64,000 nucleotides of DNA from Variovorax sp. IB41 (GTDB taxonomy: Bacteria > Pseudomonadota > Gammaproteobacteria > Burkholderiales > Burkholderiaceae_C), in NCBI RefSeq assembly GCF_016405905.1, contig NZ_JAEFCB010000006.1, positions 244,147 to 308,146 of the forward strand. The letters are read 5' to 3'. Position numbers and translations under genes: made by a program. The notes under the pieces are model-generated. The model searched no databases and had not been told where the DNA came from. It saw only the letters and a program-made list of their open reading frames with translations. Position 1 is the first letter of the stretch, and each line of letters starts with the position of its first letter. Below, piece by piece: positions 9,003 to 18,225 of this stretch.

Positions 9003-11074
9003 TGCCGCACAACACCCACTTCCCTGTCTTCCATGCGCTGCGTGCGGCCCTGCTGTGGCTGCTGCTCGCGCTCGCGCTGCCGGCCCTCGCGCAGCCGCTG
9101 CCGCCCGCCGACCCCGACGACGGCGTGAGCTTTCGCGTGCTCTCCTTCCACGACGTGCGCGCCGGCGTGCGCGCGAGCTTCGAGACCTCGCCCGACGAGA
9201 CCGCCATCGACGAACGCACGCTCGCCGAGGTGTTCGCCTGGCTGCAGTACAACGGCTACCACCCGGTGAGCCTGCAGCAGATCGCCGATGCGCGCGCCGG
9301 CCGCACGCCGCTGCCCGCCAGACCCGTGCTGCTGACCTTCGACGACGGCTACCGCAGCGCGTACACGAAGGTCTTTCCGCTGCTGCAGCGCTACCGGTAC
9401 CCGGCGGTGCTGGCGCTGGTGACCAGTTGGCTCGAAGTGCCCGAAGGCCAGCTCGTGCACTGGGGCGACAAGCCCGCGCCGCGCGACAGCTTCCTGCGCT
9501 GGAGCGAGGCCGCGGAGATGGCGCGCTCGGGCCTGGTCGAACTCGCGAGCCACAGCGACGCGATGCACACCGGCATCCCGGCCAACCCGCAGGGGAACAT
9601 GCTGCCGGCCGCGGCCACGCACCGCTACGACGCCGCCACCGGCCGCTACGAAGACGACGGCGCCTACGTGCGGCGCATCGAGGCCGACCTGCGCGCGAGC
9701 CGCGAGATCATCGAGGCGCGCACCGGCGCCAAGGTGCGCGCGATGGTGTGGCCCTACGGTGCCTACAACGCCGCGGCGCTGAAGGCGGCCGAGCGCGCGG
9801 GCATGCCGATCACGCTCACGCTGGACGACGGGCCGAACACCGCGACCGTGCCCCTCTCGCAGATCCGCCGCGCACTCGTGGCCTACGACAACGAGGCGCC
9901 CGAGTACGCGCGGCTTTTGCGCAGCCCCGTGGGCGGCGAACTGCGCGCGACCAACCGCGTGATGCACGTGGACCTGGACTATGTCTACGACCCCGACCCG
10001 GCGCAGCAGGAGCGCAACCTCTCCGCGCTGATCGAGCGCGTGGCCGCGGTGCGCCCGCGCTCGGTGTTCCTGCAGGCGTACGCCGATGCCGATGGCGACG
10101 GCGTGGCCGACGCGCTCTACTTTCCGAACCGCCACCTGCCGATGCGCGCCGACCTGTTCGCCCGCGCGGCCTGGCAGCTGCGCAGCCGCGCGGGCGTGAA
10201 GGTCTACGCATGGATGCCGGTGATGGCGTTCCGCCTGCCCGCATCGGACGCGCTCGCCACGCACACGGTGCGCACGCAGGCGGGCACCGCGCCGGCGGAC
10301 CGCTACCACCGCCTCTCGCCCTTCGACCCCGCGGTGCGCACGCTGGTGGGCGACCTCTACGAAGACCTCGGCCGCCACGCCTTCTTCGAGGGCCTGCTGT
10401 TCCACGACGACGCGATGCTCTCCGACGACGAGGACGCGAGCCCCGCCGCCCTCGCCACCTACGCGCGCTGGGGCCTGCCGCCCGACGTGGCCGCCATCCG
10501 CGCCGACCCGGCGCTGATGGCGCGCTGGACCGCCGGCAAGACGCGCTACCTCACCGAGTTCACGCAGGCGCTCGCGGCGCGCGTCGGCGTGTGGCGGCCG
10601 GGCCTGGAGACCGCGCGCAACCTGTATGCACGGCCGGTGCTCGAGCCCGCGGCCGAGCAATGGTTCGCGCAGAACTACGAAGCCGCGCTCGCCGCCTACG
10701 ACTACGTGGGCCTCATGGCCATGCCGCGCATGGAAGGCGAAGCGCGCAGCGCCGCCGAGAGCGACGCGTGGCTCGCGCGCCTGGCCCGCCGCGCCGCCGA
10801 GACGCCGCGCGGCCTGGACGGTACCGTGTTCGAGCTGCAGGCGCGCGACTGGCGCACCGGCCAGCCCGTCGCCGATGAAGAGCTCGCGCGCCAGTGGACG
10901 CTGCTGCAGCGCGCCGGCATCCGCCACCTGGGCTACTACCCCGACGACTTTCTCGACAACCAGCCCTCGCTGGAGGTGGTGCGCCGCGCGATCTCGGTGC
11001 GCGCGCTGCTGTCGCGTCCGCTGCGGCAGGAAAACCCGCCGCCGCAGGCCGCAGAAAAGAGCGGATCGCCATGA
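9002..11074 (+). CDS. pgaB: Poly-beta-1,6-N-acetylglucosamine N-deacetylase PgaB
   Basis: A 690-residue two-domain PNAG-modifying enzyme. The N-terminal NodB-type deacetylase has LLTFDDGYRSAYTKVF, ELASHSDAMHTG (metal histidines) and MVWPYGAYN. The C-terminal glycoside-hydrolase-like domain has DLDYVYDPDPAQQERNL, EGLLFHDDAMLSDDED and YDYVGLMAMPRM. Partial deacetylation in the periplasm is needed for export through PgaA. Oddly, the N-terminus (LLLALALPALAQPL) has an ordinary signal-peptidase-I site and no lipobox cysteine, whereas E. coli PgaB is a lipoprotein. The ATGA junction at 11071 couples it to pgaC. Confidence 0.92.
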   Translation: MPHNTHFPVFHALRAALLWLLLALALPALAQPLPPADPDDGVSFRVLSFHDVRAGVRASFETSPDETAIDERTLAEVFAWLQYNGYHPVSLQQIADARAGRTPLPARPVLLTFDDGYRSAYTKVFPLLQRYRYPAVLALVTSWLEVPEGQLVHWGDKPAPRDSFLRWSEAAEMARSGLVELASHSDAMHTGIPANPQGNMLPAAATHRYDAATGRYEDDGAYVRRIEADLRASREIIEARTGAKVRAMVWPYGAYNAAALKAAERAGMPITLTLDDGPNTATVPLSQIRRALVAYDNEAPEYARLLRSPVGGELRATNRVMHVDLDYVYDPDPAQQERNLSALIERVAAVRPRSVFLQAYADADGDGVADALYFPNRHLPMRADLFARAAWQLRSRAGVKVYAWMPVMAFRLPASDALATHTVRTQAGTAPADRYHRLSPFDPAVRTLVGDLYEDLGRHAFFEGLLFHDDAMLSDDEDASPAALATYARWGLPPDVAAIRADPALMARWTAGKTRYLTEFTQALAARVGVWRPGLETARNLYARPVLEPAAEQWFAQNYEAALAAYDYVGLMAMPRMEGEARSAAESDAWLARLARRAAETPRGLDGTVFELQARDWRTGQPVADEELARQWTLLQRAGIRHLGYYPDDFLDNQPSLEVVRRAISVRALLSRPLRQENPPPQAAEKSGSP

Positions 11075-12357
11075 ACACGCTGAACATGCTTCAGGCATTC
11101 ATCCAGCACCTGCCGCCGGTGCTGTTCGGCTTCGTCTTCTACTACCCGTTCTTCATGGCCTGGGTGTGGATGGCCGGCGGCCTCTCGCATGCGTGGGTGT
11201 TCGAGCGCAAGCGCGAGGTCGATGCCGATCCGCTCGCGTTGTTGCCCGTTCATCCGCTGGTGACGGTGGTGGTGCCGTGCTTCAACGAGGCGCCGCACCT
11301 GCGCGAGGTGATCGAGCAGCTGATGCGCACGCGCTATCCGCACTACGAGGTGATCGCGGTGAACGACGGGAGCACCGACGGCACCGGCGAATTGCTCGAC
11401 GCGATGACCGCCGAGTACAGCCGCCTGCGCGTGATCCACAACGCCAGCAACCAGGGCAAGGCCGTGGGCCTGAACACCGCCTGCCAGCTCGCGCGCGGCG
11501 AGTACATCCTGGGCATCGACGGCGATGCGCTGGTGGACGAAAACGCCATCGCCTGGATGCTGCAGCCGATGCTGCGCTCCGAGCGCATCGGCGCCGTCAC
11601 CGGCAACCCGCGCATCCGCACCCGCACCACGCTGCTCGGGCGCATGCAGGTGGGCGAGTTCTCCTCGATCATCGGGCTCATCAAGCGCTCGCAGCAGCTG
11701 GTGGGCACGCTCTTCACCGTCTCGGGGGTGCTGGCGATGTTCCGCCGCCGCGCGGTGATCGACGTGGGCTTCTGGAGCCCCGACGTGCTGACCGAAGACA
11801 TCGACATGAGCTGGAAGCTGCAACTGGGTGGCTGGCGCCTGCGCTTCGAGCCGCGTGCGCTGTGCTGGATCCTGATGCCCGAGACGCTGCGGGGCCTGTG
11901 GAAGCAGCGGCTGCGCTGGGCCGTCGGCGGCATCCAGACGATGCTGCGCTACACCCCTCGCATCCTCAGGCCGCGGCAGTGGCGCCTGTGGCTGGTCTAC
12001 ACCGAGTACATGGTGAGCGTGGTGTGGGCCTACGCGATGGCGCTGGTGCTCGCCATCAGCCTCGTGCGGCCGTTCCTGCCCGAGAACTCGTCCTGGCATT
12101 CGGCGCTGCTGCCGCACTGGCAGGGCACGCTGCTGGCCATGACCTGCATCCTGCAGATGCTCCTGAGCCTGTGGATCGATCGCCGCTACGACCGCGACCT
12201 GATGCGCTATTTCGCCGGAACGATCTGGTACCCGATCGCTTTCTGGACCATCACGATGGCGACCACCGTCATCGCCCTTCCCAATGCTCTGATACGCCGC
12301 CGCGGCAAGCGCGCGGTGTGGACGAGCCCCGACCGAGGAGTCTCCGATGTCTCGTGA
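11071..12357 (+). CDS. pgaC: Poly-beta-1,6-N-acetylglucosamine synthase PgaC
   Basis: A 428-residue inner-membrane family-2 glycosyltransferase that polymerises UDP-GlcNAc. Diagnostic motifs are VVPCFNEAPHL, VNDGSTDGT, GIDGDALVDENA, LTEDIDMSWKLQ and KQRLRWAVGG (the processive QxxRW-type motif). Membrane helices flank the catalytic domain: one or two at the N-terminus and several after residue 300. It acts with PgaD, and the homologous complex is activated by cyclic di-GMP. The gene begins within the pgaB stop and ends overlapping pgaD by 11 bases. Confidence 0.95.
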   Translation: MNTLNMLQAFIQHLPPVLFGFVFYYPFFMAWVWMAGGLSHAWVFERKREVDADPLALLPVHPLVTVVVPCFNEAPHLREVIEQLMRTRYPHYEVIAVNDGSTDGTGELLDAMTAEYSRLRVIHNASNQGKAVGLNTACQLARGEYILGIDGDALVDENAIAWMLQPMLRSERIGAVTGNPRIRTRTTLLGRMQVGEFSSIIGLIKRSQQLVGTLFTVSGVLAMFRRRAVIDVGFWSPDVLTEDIDMSWKLQLGGWRLRFEPRALCWILMPETLRGLWKQRLRWAVGGIQTMLRYTPRILRPRQWRLWLVYTEYMVSVVWAYAMALVLAISLVRPFLPENSSWHSALLPHWQGTLLAMTCILQMLLSLWIDRRYDRDLMRYFAGTIWYPIAFWTITMATTVIALPNALIRRRGKRAVWTSPDRGVSDVS

Positions 12358-12931
12358 ATCCCGTGCCCATTCCTTTGTCCTGCAGGCGGCCGCCCATGCC
12401 GACGCCGCGCCGCCGACGAGGCGCCGCTCGTGGGGCCAGCCCGAGGGGGACGAGCCGATCATCGATGCCGCGCGCATTTCGCTGCGCGCCTTCGGCAGCG
12501 GCCGCTCGCCGCAGCGCACGCTGGCCATGTACCTGTGGCTGCGCGTGCTGCGCCCGGCGCTCACGCTGGCCAGCTGGTTCTGCGCGGTCTGGTACGCCTG
12601 GCCCTATGTGCTGGGCGCGCGCTCGCAGCCCGAGGTGCTGCACCTGCTGGGCTTCTACGCCGTGGTGATCGGCGCGATCCTGGGCTCGATGCTGATGATG
12701 GCGCCGCTGCGCCGCCGCCAGCACGAGCGCGAGACGCCGCCGGACCAGGAGCAGTCGTCGCTGTTCGCGCTGGCGTCGTACATCGAGGTGCCGCCCTCGC
12801 GCCTGTCGGCCTGGCAGCGGGCGCGCCAACTGCTGGTGCACCACGACCACGACGGCCAGTTGCGCGACGCGACCGACACCGCGCCCGCGGCGCTGGAGCC
12901 GGCGCTGCGCCGCGCCAACGACAGGCGATGA
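12347..12931 (+). CDS. pgaD: PgaD-like accessory protein of PNAG synthase
   Basis: A 194-residue protein with two predicted membrane helices (about residues 73-92 and 103-122, around LASWFCAVWYAWPYVLG and GFYAVVIGAILGSMLMMA). It sits where pgaD is expected and has the family layout of a short cytosolic N-region, helical hairpin and charged C-tail. In E. coli PgaD pairs with PgaC and the complex binds cyclic di-GMP. Sequence conservation of PgaD is low, so the assignment rests partly on operon position. It overlaps pgaC by 11 bases. Confidence 0.8.
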   Translation: MSRESRAHSFVLQAAAHADAAPPTRRRSWGQPEGDEPIIDAARISLRAFGSGRSPQRTLAMYLWLRVLRPALTLASWFCAVWYAWPYVLGARSQPEVLHLLGFYAVVIGAILGSMLMMAPLRRRQHERETPPDQEQSSLFALASYIEVPPSRLSAWQRARQLLVHHDHDGQLRDATDTAPAALEPALRRANDRR

Positions 12932-13029
12932 GGCGCTGCGGCGCCGCTGCGGACAGCCGCGTCCGTGCAGGGGTTTCGCGGCGGTGCTTCAATCGCGGCC
13001 GACCCACAACCCCTCCCAAGGACATTTTC

Positions 13030-13827
13030 ATGGACCTCCAACTCCAGGACCAGCACGTTCTCATCACCGGCGGCAGCAAGGGCATCGGCCTCGCATGCGC
13101 GCTGGGGTTCCTGCGCGAAGGCGCGCGCGTGAGCCTCGTCTCGCGCGACCTGCAGAACCTGGAGCAGGGGCGCCAGACGCTGATCGACAACTTTGCCGAG
13201 GCCGAAGGCCGGGTCTCGGTGCATGCCGCCGACCTGAAGGACCCGGCCGGCGCGGTGGCCGCGCTCGATGCGGCCGAGAAGGCCTTCGGCCCCGTCGACG
13301 TGCTCGTCAACTCGGCCGGCGCCGCGCGCCGCACCCCGCCCGACGACCTGACGCCCACCGCGTGGCACGACGCGATGGACGCGAAGTACTTCACATACAT
13401 CCACATGATCGATCCGGTGGTCAAGCGCATGGGCCAGCGCGGCCGCGGCGCGATCGTCAACGTGATCGGCCAGGGCGGCAAGGTCGCCAGCCCCGTGCAC
13501 ATGGCCGGCGGCGCGGCCAACGCGGCGCTGATGCTGGTGAGCGCCGGCATGGCCGCCGCCTACGCGGCCAAGGGCGTGCGCGTGAACGCGGTGAACCCCG
13601 GCCTCACGCTGACCGCGCGGCTGCAGGAAGGCATGAAGGCCGATGCGAAGCTGCAGGGCATCGACACCGACGAGGCCTTGAAGCGCGCGACCGCGCGGCT
13701 GCCGCTCGGGCGCATCGCGACGCCCGAAGAGATCGCCAACACGGTCGTGTTCCTCGCGTCGCCCAGGGCGAGCTATGTGACGGGCGCGACCGTCGCGATG
13801 GACGGCGCGGTCACGCCGCTGATCTGA
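13030..13827 (+). CDS. SDR family protein with altered active site
   Basis: A 265-residue short-chain dehydrogenase/reductase fold. The cofactor-binding LITGGSKGIG and the structural VNSAGAA motif are intact, as is the C-terminal YVTGATVAMDGA. The catalytic region reads PVHMAGGAANAALM where classical SDRs carry Tyr-x-x-x-Lys, so neither the tyrosine nor the lysine is present in the expected spacing, and the preceding serine is also unclear. It could be a non-classical SDR using other residues, or a binding protein. It stands alone after the pga operon and overlaps the end of the facing LysR gene by 17 bases. Confidence 0.82.
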   Translation: MDLQLQDQHVLITGGSKGIGLACALGFLREGARVSLVSRDLQNLEQGRQTLIDNFAEAEGRVSVHAADLKDPAGAVAALDAAEKAFGPVDVLVNSAGAARRTPPDDLTPTAWHDAMDAKYFTYIHMIDPVVKRMGQRGRGAIVNVIGQGGKVASPVHMAGGAANAALMLVSAGMAAAYAAKGVRVNAVNPGLTLTARLQEGMKADAKLQGIDTDEALKRATARLPLGRIATPEEIANTVVFLASPRASYVTGATVAMDGAVTPLI

Positions 13828-14728
13828 CGGCCGTCAGCGCCTCGAACTTGAGCGCAAGGAAATCGACGAACGCCCGCACGCGCGCCGGCACGAAGCGCCC
13901 GCTCGGCAGCAGCGCATGCAGCGGATAGGGCTCGGTCTGCCAGTCGGTCATGAGGTGAACCAGCCGGCCGCTGCGGATGTCGTCGCGCACATCGAGCGCG
14001 GACTTCAGCGTGATGCCATACCCCGCCACCGCCCACTCGCGCGCGAGCGAAGCGTCGTCCACGCTGCGGTTGCCGCTCACCCGCACCTCGGTCCACTGCC
14101 CGTTCTGCGCGAAGCGCCAGATGCGGTGGCGGCGGCCGCCGCGGTTGAAGATCAGGCAGTTGTGGTGCACCAAGTCCTGCGGCGTCTTCGGCGCGGGATG
14201 GCGACAGAGATAGTCCGGCGAGGCGGTCAGGAGCGGATTGGTCAGCGCGAACGGCCGCGCCACCAGCCGCGAATCGGCCAGCGCGCCGTAGCGCAGCGCC
14301 ACGTCGACTTCGTCGCGCATCACGTCCAGCGGCCGGTCGCCCACCGAGAGCGACAGTTGCACGCCCGCGTGCAGCGCGAGGAATTCGTCGAACCACGGCA
14401 GCAGCGTGCTGCGCGTGAGGTCCGAGGGCGCGGCGACGCGCAGCGTGCCGACCAGCTCGCCGCGGTCGGCCGTGACCAGCGATTCGCCCTCGTCGAGCAG
14501 CTCGAAGGCGCGCACCGCATAGTCCAGCAGCGTCTGGCCCTGCGGCGTGAGGCGCATCGCGCGCGTGGAGCGCTCGAAGAGGCGCGCGCCGAGTTGCGTT
14601 TCCAGCCGCTTGAGCGTGGCGCTGGCGGCCGCCGGTGTGATGCCCAGCGCATGGGCCGCGGCCGTGAGCGTGCCGCCGCGCGCCGTGTGCACCAGCACCC
14701 GCAGGTCGGATGTATTTTCAATCTTCAT
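13811..14728 (-). CDS. LysR family transcriptional regulator
   Basis: A 305-residue LysR-type regulator. The N-terminal winged helix-turn-helix includes GGTLTAAAHALGITPAAASATLKRLETQLGARLFER, with a periplasmic-binding-protein-like effector domain following (LRVAAPSDLTRSTLLPWFDEFL and later YGITLKSALDVRDDI). It is divergent from the dehydrogenase gene at 14815, with 86 bases between the starts, so it probably controls that gene and itself. The effector is unknown. Confidence 0.92.
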   Translation of the reverse strand: MKIENTSDLRVLVHTARGGTLTAAAHALGITPAAASATLKRLETQLGARLFERSTRAMRLTPQGQTLLDYAVRAFELLDEGESLVTADRGELVGTLRVAAPSDLTRSTLLPWFDEFLALHAGVQLSLSVGDRPLDVMRDEVDVALRYGALADSRLVARPFALTNPLLTASPDYLCRHPAPKTPQDLVHHNCLIFNRGGRRHRIWRFAQNGQWTEVRVSGNRSVDDASLAREWAVAGYGITLKSALDVRDDIRSGRLVHLMTDWQTEPYPLHALLPSGRFVPARVRAFVDFLALKFEALTAVRSAA

Positions 14729-14734
14729 TTGAAA
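14716..14734. promoter_or_regulatory. Possible LysR operator overlapping the regulator start
   Basis: The sequence TTTCAATCTTCATTTGAAA has six-base inverted arms (TTTCAA/TTGAAA) around a seven-base spacer. It overlaps the start codon of the LysR gene in the divergent region before the dehydrogenase. It is not a clean T-N11-A site, so this is a weak candidate for autoregulation. Confidence 0.28.
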
Positions 14735-14814
14735 GTGTTGCTGTTGAAGGCCTACTTATCAAATGGCCGTTGCCATCCTACAGTCGAGGCATCGTTTCTG
14801 AAAGGTCATCCGCC

Positions 14815-15825
14815 ATGAAAGCCATCGGCTACTACCAGCCCCTTCCCATCGACAACGCCGAATCGCTGCAGGACATCGAACTGCCCGCGCCCGTCGCCGG
14901 CGCGCGCGACCTGCTGGTGCGCGTGAAGGCGGTGTCGGTCAACCCGGTCGACACCAAGGTCCGCAAGAACGCCGCGCCCGAAGCCGGCCAGGCCAAGGTG
15001 CTGGGCTGGGACGCAGTCGGCACCGTCGAGGCCATCGGCAGCGAGGTGCAGAACTTCAAGGTCGGCGATCGCGTGTACTACGCGGGCTCGATCATCCGAC
15101 CCGGCGCCAATTCGGAACTGCATGCGGTGGACGAGCGCATCGCCGCCATCGCACCCAAGAGCCTGGACGACGCGCAGGCCGCCGCGCTGCCGCTCACGAC
15201 CATCACCGCCTACGAACTGCTGTTCGACCGCCTGCAGGTGCCCAAGGGCGGCGGCGCGGGCCAGACGCTGCTGATCACCGGCGGTGCGGGCGGCGTGGGC
15301 TCGATCCTGATCCAGCTCGCGCGCCAGCTCACGCAGCTGCGCGTGATCGCCACCGCCTCGCGCCCCGAAACGCGCGAGTGGTGCCTGGCGCTGGGCGCGC
15401 ACGCGGTCATCGATCATTCGAAGCCGCTCGCCGCCGAGCTCAAGGCCGCGGGCATCGGCGAGGTCGACATGGTCGCCAGCCTCACGCAGACCGAGCAGCA
15501 CTACGCGCAGATCATCGAGAGCCTGAAGCCCCAGGGCCAGCTTGCGGTGATCGACGACATGAAGGTGCTCGACGCAATGCCGCTGAAGACCAAGTGCATC
15601 TCGCTGCACTGGGAAATGATGTTCACCCGCTCGCGCTTCAGCACGCCCGACATCGCCGAGCAGGGCGCGCTGCTGGCCGAGGTGGCCGCGCTGGTCGATG
15701 CGGGCCGCATCCGCACGACGGCGAATGCGAGTTTCGGCACCATCAACGCCGCGAACCTGAAAAAAGCGCATGCGCTCATCGAGAGCGGCAAGGCGCAAGG
15801 CAAGGTCGTGCTGGCGGGGTTCTGA
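14815..15825 (+). CDS. Zinc-type alcohol dehydrogenase/quinone reductase-like protein
   Basis: A 336-residue medium-chain dehydrogenase/reductase. The N-terminal GroES-like domain contains LLVRVKAVSVNPVDTKVRKN and VLGWDAVGTVEAIGSEV. The nucleotide-binding domain contains TLLITGGAGGVGSILIQLARQL, which matches the NADPH-dependent quinone-oxidoreductase/YhfP-like branch. The catalytic and structural zinc cysteines of true alcohol dehydrogenases are not evident, so a zinc-independent NAD(P)H reductase is likely despite the usual family name. It lies divergent from a LysR gene that probably regulates it, and ends one base from the convergent ClC gene. Confidence 0.88.
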   Translation: MKAIGYYQPLPIDNAESLQDIELPAPVAGARDLLVRVKAVSVNPVDTKVRKNAAPEAGQAKVLGWDAVGTVEAIGSEVQNFKVGDRVYYAGSIIRPGANSELHAVDERIAAIAPKSLDDAQAAALPLTTITAYELLFDRLQVPKGGGAGQTLLITGGAGGVGSILIQLARQLTQLRVIATASRPETREWCLALGAHAVIDHSKPLAAELKAAGIGEVDMVASLTQTEQHYAQIIESLKPQGQLAVIDDMKVLDAMPLKTKCISLHWEMMFTRSRFSTPDIAEQGALLAEVAALVDAGRIRTTANASFGTINAANLKKAHALIESGKAQGKVVLAGF

Positions 15826-15826
15826 G

Positions 15827-17575
15827 CTAGCTGGCCTGCCAGGGCAGGCCGCGCATGCGCTCGCGCTTTTCTTCTTCGTCGAAGTGCGCGAGCGAGGGCT
15901 TGATGAGATCGCTGCGCGCGACGAGGCCAATCAGCGCCAGCGACTGCGCGTCCTTCACGACCGGCAGGCGCTCGAGCCGGTGGCGCGCGAGGCGCGTGGC
16001 CACCACGCGGCAGTTCTCGCCCGCGAGCGCGAACACCGGCGGCGCGGCGTCGCAGGCATCGCCCACCGTGCCCACGCTGAACGCCGCGAGCATCGCGCGG
16101 TCGGCCATGCCGATCACCGCGCTGCCGCGCAGCACCGGGTACGCGCGGTGCACCTGGCCTTCGCCGAAGTACTGCGCGAGCGCATCGCCGACGGGCAGTG
16201 CCGCATCGATGCTGCGCACCTCGCGCGTCATCACTTCCTCGACCGAGTGGCGCTCCAGCGGATCGATGCCGTATTCGCGGTAGATGTGATAGCCGCGGCG
16301 CGCGATCTTCTCGGTGAGGATCGAGCGGCGCATCGTGAGCACGGTGAAGCCGTAGGCGACGGCCGATGTGGTCAGCAGCGGCAGCAGCGCGTTGCTGTCG
16401 TGCGTGAGCCCGAAGGCGAAGATGGTGGCGGTGAGCGGCGCGCGCATCACGCCGCCGAGCGTGGCGGCCATGCACACCAGCGGCCACAGCATCGGGTCGT
16501 TGCCGGGCAGCACGTGCGAGAGCACCACACCGAGGCCCGCGCCCATCATCAAGAGCGGCGCGAGCACGCCGCCCGAAGTGCCCGAGCCCAGCGAGATCAC
16601 CCAGATCACCGCCTTCACCGCGAGCAGCGCGGCCACCACGCCGAGCGCGAGGTGGTTGTGCAGCAGGTCGCCGATCACGTCGTAGCCCACGCCCAGCGCG
16701 CGCGGCTCGAAGTAGCCGCCGATGCCGACCGCGAGGCCGCCGATGGCCGGCCACCACATCCAGTGGATCGGCAGCTTGCCGAAGAGGTCTTCCACCTTGT
16801 AGAGCGAGATCGAGAGCGAGGCCGACAGCATGCCGCACAGGAGGCCCGCGACGATGCACGAGAGCATCGCGAGCGGGCCGGGCACGGCCGTCTGCAGCGG
16901 GAAGAGCGGGCCCGCGTCCATCAGCAGTGGCCGCGTGAAGCCCGCGACCGCGCACGCCACGGCCACCGGCAAGAGGCTGCGCGGGCGCAGCTCGAACAGC
17001 AGCAACTCGACCGCCAGCAGCACCGCGGCCACCGGCGTGCCGAACACCGCCGTCATGCCGGCGGTGGCGCCCGCCACCAGCAGCGCCTTGCGCTCGGCCG
17101 CCGTGAGGTGAAAGTACTGCGCGATCAGCGAGCCGATGGCGCCGCCCGTCATGATGATCGGCCCCTCGGCGCCGAACGGCCCGCCGCTGCCGATGACGAT
17201 GCCCGAAGACAAGGGCTTGAGCACCGCGACCTTCGGCGACATCTTGCTCTTGCCGAACAGGATCGCCTCGATCGCCTCGGGAATGCCGTGGCCGCGGATC
17301 TTGTCGGAGCCGTAGCGCGCGACGAGGCCCACGATGAGCCCCCCGATCACCGGCACCACGATGACCCAGGCGCCCAGCGTGTGCGTGGCCGGCGAGCGGT
17401 CGGCCAGCGAGAAGGTCTGGAAGAAAAAGAGGTTGGTGAAAAAGCGGATCAGGTCGAGCAGCACGCGCGCGGCCACGGTGCTGATGGCGCCGATGACGAT
17501 CGCCATGGCGGTGATGCGCAGCAGGCGGGCGTTGAGGGCGAAGTCGCCGCGCGGGGGATGGGGAGAAGGCGTCAT
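15827..17575 (-). CDS. ClC-type chloride channel/transporter with CBS domains
   Basis: A 582-residue ClC-family membrane protein. The selectivity-filter regions are visible as RGHGIPEAIEAI, GSGGPFGAEGPIIMTGGAIGS (containing the gating glutamate of the family) and LGSGTSGGVLAPLLMMGAGLG. About eleven hydrophobic segments are followed by two C-terminal CBS modules (from about residue 440: HSVEEVMTREVRSIDAALPV and later RVVATRLARHRLERLPVVKD). CBS pairs commonly bind adenine nucleotides and gate transport. Whether it is a channel or a proton antiporter cannot be decided here. The upstream gap to the GNAT gene is 71 bases, with divergent starts. Confidence 0.9.
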   Translation of the reverse strand: MTPSPHPPRGDFALNARLLRITAMAIVIGAISTVAARVLLDLIRFFTNLFFFQTFSLADRSPATHTLGAWVIVVPVIGGLIVGLVARYGSDKIRGHGIPEAIEAILFGKSKMSPKVAVLKPLSSGIVIGSGGPFGAEGPIIMTGGAIGSLIAQYFHLTAAERKALLVAGATAGMTAVFGTPVAAVLLAVELLLFELRPRSLLPVAVACAVAGFTRPLLMDAGPLFPLQTAVPGPLAMLSCIVAGLLCGMLSASLSISLYKVEDLFGKLPIHWMWWPAIGGLAVGIGGYFEPRALGVGYDVIGDLLHNHLALGVVAALLAVKAVIWVISLGSGTSGGVLAPLLMMGAGLGVVLSHVLPGNDPMLWPLVCMAATLGGVMRAPLTATIFAFGLTHDSNALLPLLTTSAVAYGFTVLTMRRSILTEKIARRGYHIYREYGIDPLERHSVEEVMTREVRSIDAALPVGDALAQYFGEGQVHRAYPVLRGSAVIGMADRAMLAAFSVGTVGDACDAAPPVFALAGENCRVVATRLARHRLERLPVVKDAQSLALIGLVARSDLIKPSLAHFDEEEKRERMRGLPWQAS

Positions 17576-17646
17576 GGCGGGGGTTGTTCGGAGCAGCCCG
17601 AATTACATCACAGCATGATGCATATGCGCTGATTCACAATCGCGGC

Positions 17647-18225
17647 ATGACCGCTCCCATCATCGAATTCGACACCGCCCGCCTTCGCCTGCGTCAGTGG
17701 CGCGAGAGCGATGGCGCCCCGTTCGCCGCCATGGCTGCCGACCCGCAGGTGATGGAGTTCTTGCTGCCACTGGCCACCCGCGCGGACAGCGATGCGTTGA
17801 TCGAACGCGTCAGAACCCGCATCGCCGAGAACGGCTGGGGCTTCTGGGCCGTGGAGCACAAGGGCACGGGCGAATTCATCGGCTTCACGGGATTGAACGT
17901 GCCCGTCGCCACGCTGCCGTTTTCGCCGTGCGTGGAGATCGGCTGGCGTTTCGCGCGCCACATGTGGGGCCAAGGTTTCGCGACCGAGGCCGCACGCGGC
18001 GCGCTGCAGGTGGGCTTCGAGCGGCTCGGCTTCGACGAGATCGTGGCCTTCACCGCGACCGGCAACCTGCGCTCGGCCGCGGTGATGGAGCGGCTGGGCA
18101 TGCACGAGGACGTGGCCGGCGCGTTCGACCATCCGCTGGTGCCCGAGGGCCACCCGCTGCGCCGCCACCGCCTATACCGTCTGGGCCGCGCGGCATGGGC
18201 CGCCGCGCACGCCGCTTCAGAATGA
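17647..18225 (+). CDS. GNAT family N-acetyltransferase
   Basis: A 192-residue acetyltransferase of the RimJ/RimL-like branch. It opens with TARLRLRQWRESDGAPFAAM, has VEIGWRFARHMWGQGFATEAARGAL (the acetyl-CoA pyrophosphate loop) and ends with ATGNLRSAAVMERLGM, the classic motif order of this group. The likely reaction is acetyl transfer from acetyl-CoA to an amine, possibly a protein N-terminus or small molecule. It overlaps the convergent TauE gene by 9 bases. Confidence 0.9.
   Translation: MTAPIIEFDTARLRLRQWRESDGAPFAAMAADPQVMEFLLPLATRADSDALIERVRTRIAENGWGFWAVEHKGTGEFIGFTGLNVPVATLPFSPCVEIGWRFARHMWGQGFATEAARGALQVGFERLGFDEIVAFTATGNLRSAAVMERLGMHEDVAGAFDHPLVPEGHPLRRHRLYRLGRAAWAAAHAASE

Noticed and set aside
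15833..15850. Perfect inverted repeat GGCCTGCC-AG-GGCAGGCC at the convergent dehydrogenase/ClC junction.
   Set aside because: It is inside the last codons of the ClC gene and lacks a T-run, so a terminator call is not supported.
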